The notes beneath the pieces were generated by a model. It saw only the letters and a list, made by a program, of their open reading frames with translations, searched no databases and was not told the origin of the DNA. A stretch of 64,000 nucleotides of DNA, taken from NCBI RefSeq assembly GCF_000721705.1, contig NZ_JOJL01000019.1:1-64000 (forward strand). Reading direction: 5' to 3'. Origin of the DNA: Actinoplanes subtropicus. Its GTDB lineage: Bacteria > Actinomycetota > Actinomycetes > Mycobacteriales > Micromonosporaceae. How positions within the stretch are numbered: the first letter of the stretch is position 1; each line of letters starts with the position of its first letter. A program made the position numbers and the translations under genes. This document shows positions 55,494-62,935 of the stretch, piece after piece.

Positions 55494-56942
55494 TCATTCA
55501 CCTACCGAACTGGATACCACCACCCGGCGATCGGGCTCGCGGGTGACCGATTGTCGGCTGCGGAGGAAACCCCATCCGACCAGGGCGGCGGCCAGCACGG
55601 TGAGGGTGAGCCCGGCGATCGTGACCGCGTGCTCGAACTGCGCGGTCTGTGCGGCACTCCAGTCCGGGGTGGCGATGCTGCCGGTGAAGACCGCCGCGAG
55701 GACGGTGCCGGTGATCGCGATGCCGGCGCCGGAGGTGACCTCGGTGGCCGTGTCGGTGAGCGCCGCCCCGATCGTGGTCCGGTCGGCGGGCAGGCCGCGG
55801 AGCACGTTCGTGCCGGCGACCACGCCGACCACCCGGATCCCGGCGGCCACGATGACCAGGGCGAGGGCCACCCAGACGTACCCGAAATCGCTCAGCAGGG
55901 CGTAGACGGCGAGCCCGGCCACCACCGTCGCGGCGCTCAGCCACGCGGCCCGCTCGAGGCCGACCCGCTTGACGAACGGGTTGAGCAGCGCGCCGCCGGC
56001 GACCAGGACGATCACCTGCGGCAGCAGGCCGATGGCGGCGAGCGCGGGCGACCAGCCCCAGTCGAGCTGCAGTTGCAGGGTCACCAGGTAGCCCAGGCCG
56101 GCGGTGGCCAGCCCGGCTGCGGCCTTGAACGCCAGGCCGCTGGCGACCAGCGGATGCGCTACCAGCTCGAGGTCGAGCAGCGGGTGCCGCGCCGAGCGCT
56201 CGCGCAGGACGAAGAGGCCGCCCGACGCGACGGCCGCGGCGGTGACCGCCCACGGGAGCCACGAGCCGGCGCCCTCGTTGACGAACAGCGTCGGCGCGAC
56301 CAGCGCGAGCACGATCGTCGCCGTGCCGAGCAGCGCGCCGGCCAGGTCGAGCGGGTCGCGGTGCAGGCCGGCCGGGTCGTCGGCGGCGATGCCGAACCGG
56401 ATGCCGAGGAAGGCCAGCCCGGCGATCGGCACGTTCACCAGCAGCAGGACCTGCCAGGGCGCGACCGCGAGCACGAAGCCGCCGGCGGTTGGGCCGATCG
56501 CCAGCCCGACCAGGCCCACCGTCGAGATGATGTTGATCGCCCGGACGCGCAGCCCGTCGTCCTCGAAGAGCCGGAAGGCCAGCGCCATCGAGCCGGGTGT
56601 GGTCATCGCCGCCGCCACGCCCATCGCCACCCGGACCGCGATCAGCTGCTCGGCGGTCGTCACGAAGGCGGTCGCGAGGCTGGCCACGCCGAGCAGGGCG
56701 AGCCCGACCAGCATGACCCGGCGGCGGCCGAACCGGTCGGCGACCGCGCCGAAGGCAAGCATCAGGCCACCGAACACCACCGCGTACGCGCCGGTCACCC
56801 ACTGCAGGGCGGTGGTCGAGGCGGGCAGCTCGCGGCCGATCGTCGGCAACGCGACGTTCAGGATCGAGTTGTCCAGCATCTCGAAGAGAAAGACGGCGGA
56901 CAGCCCCGCCAGGGCGACCCAGGCATCCCGCAGCGACCGCAT
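55494..56942 (-). CDS. MFS transporter, DHA2 (EmrB/QacA) type
   Basis: A 482-residue pump with 14 TM helices. Motif A appears as ADRFGRRRVMLVG, and FEMLDNSILNVALPTIGREL is the DHA2 start. These pumps export drugs with proton antiport. Start ATG at 56942. The gene is divergent from a TetR gene with an inverted-repeat operator between, the standard layout of drug-efflux control. Confidence 0.9.
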   Translation of the reverse strand: MRSLRDAWVALAGLSAVFLFEMLDNSILNVALPTIGRELPASTTALQWVTGAYAVVFGGLMLAFGAVADRFGRRRVMLVGLALLGVASLATAFVTTAEQLIAVRVAMGVAAAMTTPGSMALAFRLFEDDGLRVRAINIISTVGLVGLAIGPTAGGFVLAVAPWQVLLLVNVPIAGLAFLGIRFGIAADDPAGLHRDPLDLAGALLGTATIVLALVAPTLFVNEGAGSWLPWAVTAAAVASGGLFVLRERSARHPLLDLELVAHPLVASGLAFKAAAGLATAGLGYLVTLQLQLDWGWSPALAAIGLLPQVIVLVAGGALLNPFVKRVGLERAAWLSAATVVAGLAVYALLSDFGYVWVALALVIVAAGIRVVGVVAGTNVLRGLPADRTTIGAALTDTATEVTSGAGIAITGTVLAAVFTGSIATPDWSAAQTAQFEHAVTIAGLTLTVLAAALVGWGFLRSRQSVTREPDRRVVVSSSVGE

Positions 56943-56971
56943 GGCAGACTCCTTTCACGGCGTCAGTTACT

Positions 56972-57000
56972 CGACTAAGTTAAGTCACTAAGCTTAGTCG
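56972..57000. promoter_or_regulatory. Inverted repeat (TetR-type operator)
   Basis: CGACTAAG (56972-56979) and CTTAGTCG (56993-57000) form 8-base arms around a 13-base centre that also contains TAAGTCACTAAG. It lies in the 80-base gap between the MFS gene and the TetR gene. Confidence 0.7.
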
Positions 57001-57023
57001 CACAAGAGAGAGTGAGGTCCCTC

Positions 57024-57635
57024 ATGCCCAGGACGGGAGCGCGCGGCGGCCCGCAGACCCGGGCGAGGATCGCCGAGGTCGCGGCGCGGATGTTCCTCGA
57101 GCGCGGCTTCGACGGGGTCACCGTGGCCGAGGTGGCGCGCGAGGCCGGGGTGTCGAGCGTGACGGTCTTCAAGCACTTCCCGCGCAAGGAGGACCTGTTC
57201 CTCGACCGCACCGTCGACGCCGTCGAACTGCTGCGCTCCGCCGTCCGCGACCGCGCCCCGGGCGTCGACGTCCTGGCCTCGCTGCGCGCCACGACGCTCC
57301 GCCTGGTCGACGACCGCCACCCGCTCTCCGGCGTCAACGACAGGTCAACACCGTTCTTCCGTACGGTCGCAGCCTCCCCGGCCTTGACGGCCCGCGCCCG
57401 CGAGATCGCCGCCGAGCTCCAGCAGACCCTGGCCGACGAGCTGACCCACGACCCGTCCTTCGACGGCGACGCCGCCCTGCTGGCCGCCTTCTTCATCGCC
57501 GGCTACGGCACCGTCCTGGTGGAAACGGCCCGCCGCCTCATCGCGGACGACCCCCGCGACGACGTGCTCGCCGACCACCGAGCCCGCTTCGAGCGACTCT
57601 TCGACACCCTCACCCACGGCTTCGCGGGGCGCTGA
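57024..57635 (+). CDS. TetR family transcriptional regulator
   Basis: A 203-residue regulator. HTH at about 28-50 (VTVAEVAREAGVSSVTVFKHF). The long C-terminal helical domain is the ligand and dimer part. Start ATG at 57024; a GTG 12 bases upstream is in frame. Divergent from the MFS pump it likely represses. Confidence 0.9.
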   Translation: MPRTGARGGPQTRARIAEVAARMFLERGFDGVTVAEVAREAGVSSVTVFKHFPRKEDLFLDRTVDAVELLRSAVRDRAPGVDVLASLRATTLRLVDDRHPLSGVNDRSTPFFRTVAASPALTARAREIAAELQQTLADELTHDPSFDGDAALLAAFFIAGYGTVLVETARRLIADDPRDDVLADHRARFERLFDTLTHGFAGR

Positions 57636-57654
57636 GCAGCGTCGATGAGCATTG

Positions 57655-57700
57655 GTATCGCTGGCGGTAGTATCGCGGCGGATACTACCGTCGGCGATAC
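57655..57700. repeat. Nested inverted repeat between convergent genes
   Basis: Inner arms CGGTAGTATC (57665-57674) and GATACTACCG (57681-57690) with GCGGCG loop, and outer arms GTATCGC (57655-57661) and GCGATAC (57694-57700), separated from the inner arms by 3 unpaired bases on each side. The whole 46-base element is nearly symmetrical. It sits after the TetR gene and at the 3' end of the convergent winged-helix gene, so it may be a bidirectional terminator; an operator is less likely there. Confidence 0.65.
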
Positions 57701-58857
57701 TAACCTTCGGCGGAGCGCATCGCGGGGGAGGCGTAGCCGGTCGGGACTCGTACGCCGGCCAGCCAGGCGGTCAGGCGGTCGGCCTCGTCGTGCAGGGCTC
57801 GGGACGCCCACGGCGGGACCTCCTCGAGCAGGTGCACGCCGACCACACCGGCCGGGTTCTGGGTCCAGCAGCCGACTACCCGGCCGTTCACCCATGCGGT
57901 TGTGCCCGCGTTGCCCGTACGGTCGAAGAGGTGTTGGCGGTGCGGGCCAAGGTAGAAGTCGCGGGTCCGCCAGCCCATCACGGTCGGGTCGAGGACCGGC
58001 AGCAGAGCCACCCACGGGCCCGGGTCGGGCGCCTCGTCGACGTCGTCCGGGAGCAGCCAGCCGGTCTCGCCGCCGGACAGCGTCACCGGGACCGCCTCCA
58101 GGGCGGCCAGCGCGGCACGGACCACCGACTTGGTCGAGCCCAGCCACCAGACGATGTCGTCCTCGGTGCCGGGGCCGAAGCCGGCCAGCCAACGTTGCAC
58201 CAGCTCGCGGTAGCCGGCCGCCGCGTCCAGCGAGGGCGGCACCGCGCCCAGCCAGTGGCTCATCAGGGTCCAGCGCGGCCGGGAGACGGGCCAGCGGCCG
58301 GTGTTGACGCCGCGCACCACGTCGGCGGTCAGGCCGAGATGGGTCAGCACCCGGGACGCCGTCCACTGCTCGGCGGCGGAGGTCTGGACGCGTACGTCGA
58401 TCAGCGGAACGGCCCGGCGGATCTCGCCCGCCGGAAGCCCCTCGGGCTTGTCCGCCAGCAGGTCCAGGACCTCGGCCCGGCCCCGCGCGAGCCAGTCGGC
58501 GGGCAGCCCGGCCCGGACCACGTCCCGGGTCATCCGGGCCTGCTCGGTGCCGGCCACCCGGGCCGACGCGCTCGGCCAGGCCGCCGGCAGCAGGTCGCGC
58601 GGGAAGACGAACAGCGTGCGCCGCATCGCCAGCTGCTTGACCAGGCTGCGATCGGTGTAGAGCGCACGGTCGAGATCGGCGACCGTGCAGTCGTCGAAGC
58701 GGGCCCGGCAGGTGAGATAGACCGTGGCCGGCTCGGTGGCGTGCAGCACGGTCAGCGCCCGGGTCACGGCCTCGGGGGAGTCGACCCGGAAGGCCGGCGC
58801 CAGCGCGTGCCGGACCGCCAGCCTCGCCCGGCGCTCGTCGTCGGTCACCAGGCGCAT
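57700..58857 (-). CDS. Winged-helix DNA-binding protein (HTH_42/DUF1006 type)
   Basis: A 385-residue protein of the HTH_42 family: VLHATEPATVYLTCRARFDDCTV at the N-terminus and VLPVLDPTVMGWRTRDFYLG and GNAGTTAWVNGRVVGCW near the end. The related E. coli protein YcaQ unhooks DNA interstrand crosslinks as a glycosylase; whether this member does is not known. Catalytic QxQ/QxD motifs were not found by eye. Start ATG at 58857. Confidence 0.85.
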   Translation of the reverse strand: MRLVTDDERRARLAVRHALAPAFRVDSPEAVTRALTVLHATEPATVYLTCRARFDDCTVADLDRALYTDRSLVKQLAMRRTLFVFPRDLLPAAWPSASARVAGTEQARMTRDVVRAGLPADWLARGRAEVLDLLADKPEGLPAGEIRRAVPLIDVRVQTSAAEQWTASRVLTHLGLTADVVRGVNTGRWPVSRPRWTLMSHWLGAVPPSLDAAAGYRELVQRWLAGFGPGTEDDIVWWLGSTKSVVRAALAALEAVPVTLSGGETGWLLPDDVDEAPDPGPWVALLPVLDPTVMGWRTRDFYLGPHRQHLFDRTGNAGTTAWVNGRVVGCWTQNPAGVVGVHLLEEVPPWASRALHDEADRLTAWLAGVRVPTGYASPAMRSAEG

Positions 58858-58895
58858 CGCGCCATCCTGTCACGCCCACGCCCTACCCTTGGCGC

Positions 58896-59906
58896 GTGCC
58901 CGCCGAACGCCTGCACCGCGTCGCCGTCCTCGTGCTCGAGGGCGCGAAGCCGCTCGACGTCGGCATCCCGGCGCAGGTGTTCACGACCAGATCGAGCATG
59001 CCGTACGAGGTCCGCGTCTGCGGTCCCGCGCCCGGACTGGTCACCGGCGGCGACGGCCTGTCCTACCACGTCGCGCACGGCCTGAGCACGCTCGACTGGG
59101 CCGACATCGTCTTCATCCCCGGCTACCGCTTCCCCGACCGGGAGGACCCGCCACCCGCCGTCGTCGACGCCCTGCTCGCCGCGCACGCCGCGGGGAAACG
59201 GCTGGCGGCGATCTCGACCGGCGCGTTCGCCCTGGCGGCCACCGGCCTGCTCGACGGCAAACGGGCCACCACGCATTGGCATTACACCCGCCAGCTCGCC
59301 CTCAAGCACCCGCGCGTACGCGTGGACGAGAACGTGCTCTTCGTCGACGAGGGCAGCGTGCTGACCTCCGCGGGCGCCGCCTCGGGCATCGACCTGTGCC
59401 TGCACATCCTGCGCGGCGACCTGGGCATGGCGGCCTCCAACCACGCGGCCCGCCGGCTGGTCGCAGCCCCCTACCGCAGCGGTGGCCAGGCCCAGTACGT
59501 GCCGCGCAGCGTCCCCGAGCCGCCGGGTTCGCGGTTCGCCGCGACGCGGGAGTGGGCGCTGCACCGGCTCGACAAGCCGCTCACCCTCGAGATCCTGGCC
59601 CGGCACGCCGCGGTCTCGCCGCGCACCTTCTCCCGGCGCTTCCTCGAGGACACCGGCTACACGCCGATGCAGTGGGTGCTGCGTGCCCGCATCGACATGG
59701 CCCGCGAGTTGCTCGAGCTCTCCGGGCGCAGCGTCGAGCAGATCGCCGCGGATGTCGGCATGGGCACCGGGTCGAACCTGCGCCTGCACTTCCAGCGCCT
59801 CCTCGGCACCACGCCGAGCCAGTACCGCCGCACCTTCGGTGGCCAGATTCTTGCGAACCCTGGCGCGCCAGCCACTGTCGATCTCCCGCCCGGCGAAACA
59901 GGCTAG
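58896..59906 (+). CDS. GlxA-type transcriptional regulator (DJ-1/PfpI + AraC)
   Basis: A 336-residue regulator: residues 5-175 form a DJ-1/PfpI-like sensor (VAVLVLEGAKPLDVGIPAQVF) without the nucleophilic Cys in the elbow (AISTGAFAL), and residues 225-325 form AraC HTHs (LTLEILARHAAVSPRTFSRRF, VEQIAADVGMGTGSNLRLHF). GTG start. It is 4 bases upstream of gap. Confidence 0.9.
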   Translation: MPAERLHRVAVLVLEGAKPLDVGIPAQVFTTRSSMPYEVRVCGPAPGLVTGGDGLSYHVAHGLSTLDWADIVFIPGYRFPDREDPPPAVVDALLAAHAAGKRLAAISTGAFALAATGLLDGKRATTHWHYTRQLALKHPRVRVDENVLFVDEGSVLTSAGAASGIDLCLHILRGDLGMAASNHAARRLVAAPYRSGGQAQYVPRSVPEPPGSRFAATREWALHRLDKPLTLEILARHAAVSPRTFSRRFLEDTGYTPMQWVLRARIDMARELLELSGRSVEQIAADVGMGTGSNLRLHFQRLLGTTPSQYRRTFGGQILANPGAPATVDLPPGETG

Positions 59907-59910
59907 GGGC

Positions 59911-60906
59911 ATGACTCGCATTGCCATCAACGGATTCGGCCGCATCGGGCGCAACGTCCTGCGCGCCCTGCTCGAACGGGACAGCAAGCTGGAGGTCGTC
60001 GCCGTCAACGACCTCGCCGAACCGCAGGCCCTCGCCCGTCTGCTCGCCTTCGACTCCACCTCGGGCCGGCTCGGCCGCCCGGTCAGCGTGGACGGCGACA
60101 CCCTGGTCGTCGACGGCCGGCGCATCAAGGTGCTCGCCGAGCGGGAGCCGGCCGCGCTGCCCTGGGCCTCGCTGGGGGTCGAGGTGGTGCTGGAGGCGAC
60201 CGGCCGGTTCACCTCCGCCGCGGCCGCCCGGGCGCATCTCGGCGCGGGCGCCCGGAAGGTGCTGGTCGGCGCGCCCTCGGACGGCGCCGACGTGACCATC
60301 GCCTTCGGCGTCAACACCGGCGCGTACGACCCGGCCGCGCACACCATCGTCTCGAACGCGTCGTGCACGACCAACGCGCTCGCCCCGCTGGCGGCCGTGC
60401 TCGACGAGCTGGCCGGCATCGAGCACGGCTTCATGACCACGGTGCACGCGTACACCCAGGAGCAGAACCTGCAGGACGGCCCGCACCGGGACGCCCGCCG
60501 GGCCCGGGCCGCTGCGGTCAACATCGTGCCGACCACCACGGGCGCGGCCAAGGCGATCGGCAAGGTACTGCCCAACCTGGACGGCCGACTCTCCGGCGAC
60601 GCGATCCGGGTGCCGGTGCCGGTCGGCTCGATCGTCGAGCTGAACACCACGGTGAGCCGGGACGTGACCCGCGACGAGGTGCTGACCGCGTACCGGGTGG
60701 CCGCGGACGGGCCGCTCGCCGGGATCCTGGAGTACTCGGACGACGAACTGGTGTCCTCGGACATCACCGGCAACCCGGCGTCGTCCATCTTCGACTCGAA
60801 GCTCACCCGGGTCGACGGCCGGCACGTCAAGGTGGTCGCCTGGTACGACAACGAGTGGGGCTTCTCGCACCGGGTCGTGGACACCCTGGAGCTGATCTCG
60901 GGGTGA
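59911..60906 (+). CDS. gap: Glyceraldehyde-3-phosphate dehydrogenase
   Basis: A 331-residue enzyme: NAD-binding INGFGRIGRN, catalytic Cys in SNASCTTNALAP (about residue 152), catalytic His in TTVHAYTQEQ, and C-terminal WYDNEWGFSHRVVDT. It converts glyceraldehyde-3-phosphate and NAD to 1,3-bisphosphoglycerate. No phosphoglycerate kinase or triosephosphate isomerase follows, so this is a stand-alone gap (perhaps a second isozyme) beside a regulator. The start is 4 bases after the GlxA-type stop, so the two may be co-transcribed. Confidence 0.95.
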   Translation: MTRIAINGFGRIGRNVLRALLERDSKLEVVAVNDLAEPQALARLLAFDSTSGRLGRPVSVDGDTLVVDGRRIKVLAEREPAALPWASLGVEVVLEATGRFTSAAAARAHLGAGARKVLVGAPSDGADVTIAFGVNTGAYDPAAHTIVSNASCTTNALAPLAAVLDELAGIEHGFMTTVHAYTQEQNLQDGPHRDARRARAAAVNIVPTTTGAAKAIGKVLPNLDGRLSGDAIRVPVPVGSIVELNTTVSRDVTRDEVLTAYRVAADGPLAGILEYSDDELVSSDITGNPASSIFDSKLTRVDGRHVKVVAWYDNEWGFSHRVVDTLELISG

Positions 60907-60983
60907 GATACCCCGGCGGGGGTACGCGGACTGACCCCCGCCGAGCGACGACCCGGGCGGCGCCCGGCCATAGCGCCGGCGGC

Positions 60984-61337
60984 ATGACAACCGTCCTGAA
61001 TTCGCCGGTCACCGCCATGCCGCGGTATCGACCGCGCACCATCCTCGCCCTGTGGCTGGCCGCGGCCGGTCCGATGGGCATCCTCGCCTGGGTCGTCGCG
61101 CCCGCCGTCGCCGGTCCGGACCCGGCACCGGGCAGATTCGCCACGTGTCTGATCGCGGCGTTGACCGCGGGACTCGTCTGGCAGTTCGTCCTGGTCCTGA
61201 TCGTGGTCTATCGCGAACGCGGAAGCCTGCGCTGGTCCGTCCTCAAGGACGCCCTCTGGCTGCGCGGCGGCCGGTTCCTCTGGTGGGGCCTCGCCGCGAT
61301 CGCGGCGATCGGCGTGATCGAGGCGCCAGTCCGATGA
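60984..61337 (+). CDS. Small membrane protein resembling the N-terminus of CPBP intramembrane proteases
   Basis: A 117-residue protein with three TM helices. RTILALWLAAAGPMGILAWVVAP, GLVWQFVLVLIVVYRERGSL and LRWSVLKDALWLR match the first part of CPBP-family proteins, but the EExxxR and FxxxH catalytic motifs that come later are missing. It is either a truncated relic or a short homologue. Its TGA overlaps the ATG of a 38-codon frame. Confidence 0.55.
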   Translation: MTTVLNSPVTAMPRYRPRTILALWLAAAGPMGILAWVVAPAVAGPDPAPGRFATCLIAALTAGLVWQFVLVLIVVYRERGSLRWSVLKDALWLRGGRFLWWGLAAIAAIGVIEAPVR

Positions 61338-61450
61338 CGGCGGCCGGGGTGCTCTTCAGCTGGCTGCTCGCCTGGGGGCTCGGCTTCGGCGCGCGCGACC
61401 GGGCCCAGGCGGTGGTGATCGCCTACCGGGCGGGGCTGGTCACACCGTAG
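61334..61450 (+). CDS. Short hydrophobic ORF, 38 residues
   Basis: Reads MTAAGVLFSWLLAWGLGFGA then RDRAQAVVIAYRAGLVTP. The ATG overlaps the stop of the preceding CPBP-like gene (ATGA), which suggests translational coupling. One hydrophobic segment. No family recognised, and it may be just the decayed end of the gene before it. Confidence 0.3.
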   Translation: MTAAGVLFSWLLAWGLGFGARDRAQAVVIAYRAGLVTP

Positions 61451-61496
61451 TCCGTCGTCTCTACGCTTTTCCCTGCGCGGTCGTGCCCTTTGGTCC

Positions 61497-62369
61497 CTAC
61501 GCGGTCGTGCCGAGCAGGCTCTTCTCGGGGAGGCCGCAGGCGCGTTGGGCCTTGCGGGCGTGGCTGTCCATCGACGCGGCCATCGCCAGCAGCTGGGTGA
61601 CCGTCTTGGCGTCCGGATCGTCGAGGTGGCCCTTGCCCACGATCGTCTTCAGCGTGTCGACGTCGTCGGCCAGATCGTGCGTGGCCTCCTTCAGCTCACC
61701 GTGGAAGAAGAGCAGGTCCGCCCGGCTGTTCAGTGCCTTCTCGGCGTCGTCGAGCTCGGCGACGGCCGGCTCGTCGCTGCCGCCCTTCTTGCCGCTGCTC
61801 GCGGCGGTGTCGTCGCCGAGCCCCTGAACGGCGTCGCACACCTGGCCCTTGGCCCAGGCATCGGCGGCGAAGGCGCCCCCACCCCCGAGGACGACCAGCG
61901 CGACGACCGCGATCAGGGCGAGCTTCTGCCCGACGCCCGACTTCTTGACGACCAGCCCCGGTGCCCCCGCCGTAACGATGTAGGCCGGCTGGCCGTCCGG
62001 CGGCACGTCCCAGGACGGCGGCTGGTAACCGGGCGGTTGGTAACCGGGCGGCTGGTAACCGGGCGGCGCCTGTGGCGGCGGCTGCTGCTGATAGGCGGCC
62101 GGCGGCTGGTAGCCCGGCTGCGGCTGGTATCCGGGCGGCCCCTGTGGCGGCTGCTGCTGGTAGGCAGGCTGCGTCTGTGGCGGCTGCTCCTGATATGCGG
62201 GCGGCGGCTGCTGCTGGTATGCGGGCGGCGGCTGCTGCTGGTAGCCGAGTGACGGCTGCGACTGCTGCTGGTAGGCGGGCGCCTGCGGATATACCGGCGG
62301 CGGGGCGGCCTGCTGATACGCCGGGTCATACCCGTATTCGGGCTGCTGGGCGTGCTCGTACTGAGTCAT
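61497..62369 (-). CDS. Membrane protein with Pro/Gln/Tyr-rich repeat N-terminus
   Basis: A 290-residue protein. Residues 1-130 are a low-complexity run of YQQQPPPAYQ and GYQPP units, which are cytosolic in many actinobacterial membrane proteins. One TM helix (about 157-178, LALIAVVALVVLGGGGAFAA) follows, then an outside helical domain with two Cys that may pair (VCDAVQG, RACGLPE). Function unknown. It is followed downstream (upstream on this strand) by two further membrane protein genes. Confidence 0.75.
   Translation of the reverse strand: MTQYEHAQQPEYGYDPAYQQAAPPPVYPQAPAYQQQSQPSLGYQQQPPPAYQQQPPPAYQEQPPQTQPAYQQQPPQGPPGYQPQPGYQPPAAYQQQPPPQAPPGYQPPGYQPPGYQPPSWDVPPDGQPAYIVTAGAPGLVVKKSGVGQKLALIAVVALVVLGGGGAFAADAWAKGQVCDAVQGLGDDTAASSGKKGGSDEPAVAELDDAEKALNSRADLLFFHGELKEATHDLADDVDTLKTIVGKGHLDDPDAKTVTQLLAMAASMDSHARKAQRACGLPEKSLLGTTA
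62020..62064. repeat. Three tandem 15-base repeats in the Pro/Gln-rich gene
   Basis: GGCTGGTAACCGGGC, GGTTGGTAACCGGGC and GGCTGGTAACCGGGC at 62020, 62035 and 62050, encoding PPGYQ units on the minus strand. Copy number is expected to vary between strains. Confidence 0.85.
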
Positions 62370-62433
62370 CGGCCGGTCCGTTCCTAGAGGCGTCCCCTCC
62401 CCTTCGGCAGAACCACCCCGAACCTGACCCCAC

Positions 62434-62913
62434 TCACCCCGCCGGTTCCGCCTGCACCTTCTCCCGCCGGCGCCGCCCCCAGCTACGCGTCTCGTCCAGC
62501 ACCAGCGCGTCGATCGCCGCCACCAACTCCCGCTGCCGCTCCGGCGTACGTTCCGCCTCGGCCAGCAACCGATACTGCGAGATCTCCGCCTCGGCCTTGG
62601 CCCGCGCCTCCGACGCCGCCAGCCAGTCGTCATGCCACGAAACAATCCGCCGCAGCCCGGCAAGGAAGGCCACCGACGCCGCCACCGTCGCCGTGATCCA
62701 GGCCGGCGCACTCAACGCCGCCAGCACGGTCGCCGCCCCCGCCAGAAACAGCGCCCCCGACTCCGACAACACGTACCGCATCCGGGTCCGGCGCATCTGC
62801 CCCCGATACCAGTCGAGCTGCACCATGGCATGCACGAGCGCCCGATCCCCCAGCTCCTCCTCAGAAAGCCGCCGGTCAATCTCGATGAGCTGCTGCCGCT
62901 GCGCGTGCGTCAC
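62434..62913 (-). CDS. DUF4231/SLATT-like two-TM protein
   Basis: A 159-residue protein with two adjacent helices (about 50-95, VLSESGALFLAGAATVLAALSAPAW and the following) and soluble helical ends (VTHAQRQQLIEIDRRLSEEE and the terminal EKVQAEPAG). It resembles DUF4231 or SLATT-type proteins, which in other settings accompany nucleotide-second-messenger or conflict systems. No such partner is seen nearby. GTG start at 62913 is preferred because the longer frame overlaps the upstream gene. Confidence 0.6.
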   Translation of the reverse strand: MTHAQRQQLIEIDRRLSEEELGDRALVHAMVQLDWYRGQMRRTRMRYVLSESGALFLAGAATVLAALSAPAWITATVAASVAFLAGLRRIVSWHDDWLAASEARAKAEAEISQYRLLAEAERTPERQRELVAAIDALVLDETRSWGRRRREKVQAEPAG

Positions 62914-62935
62914 GCCCCACAGTCTGCCGTGAAGG

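Noticed and set aside
61983..62300. Possible CRISPR-like tandem repeats
   Set aside because: The 15-base units are codon repeats for PPGYQ in a Pro/Gln-rich gene, without spacers.
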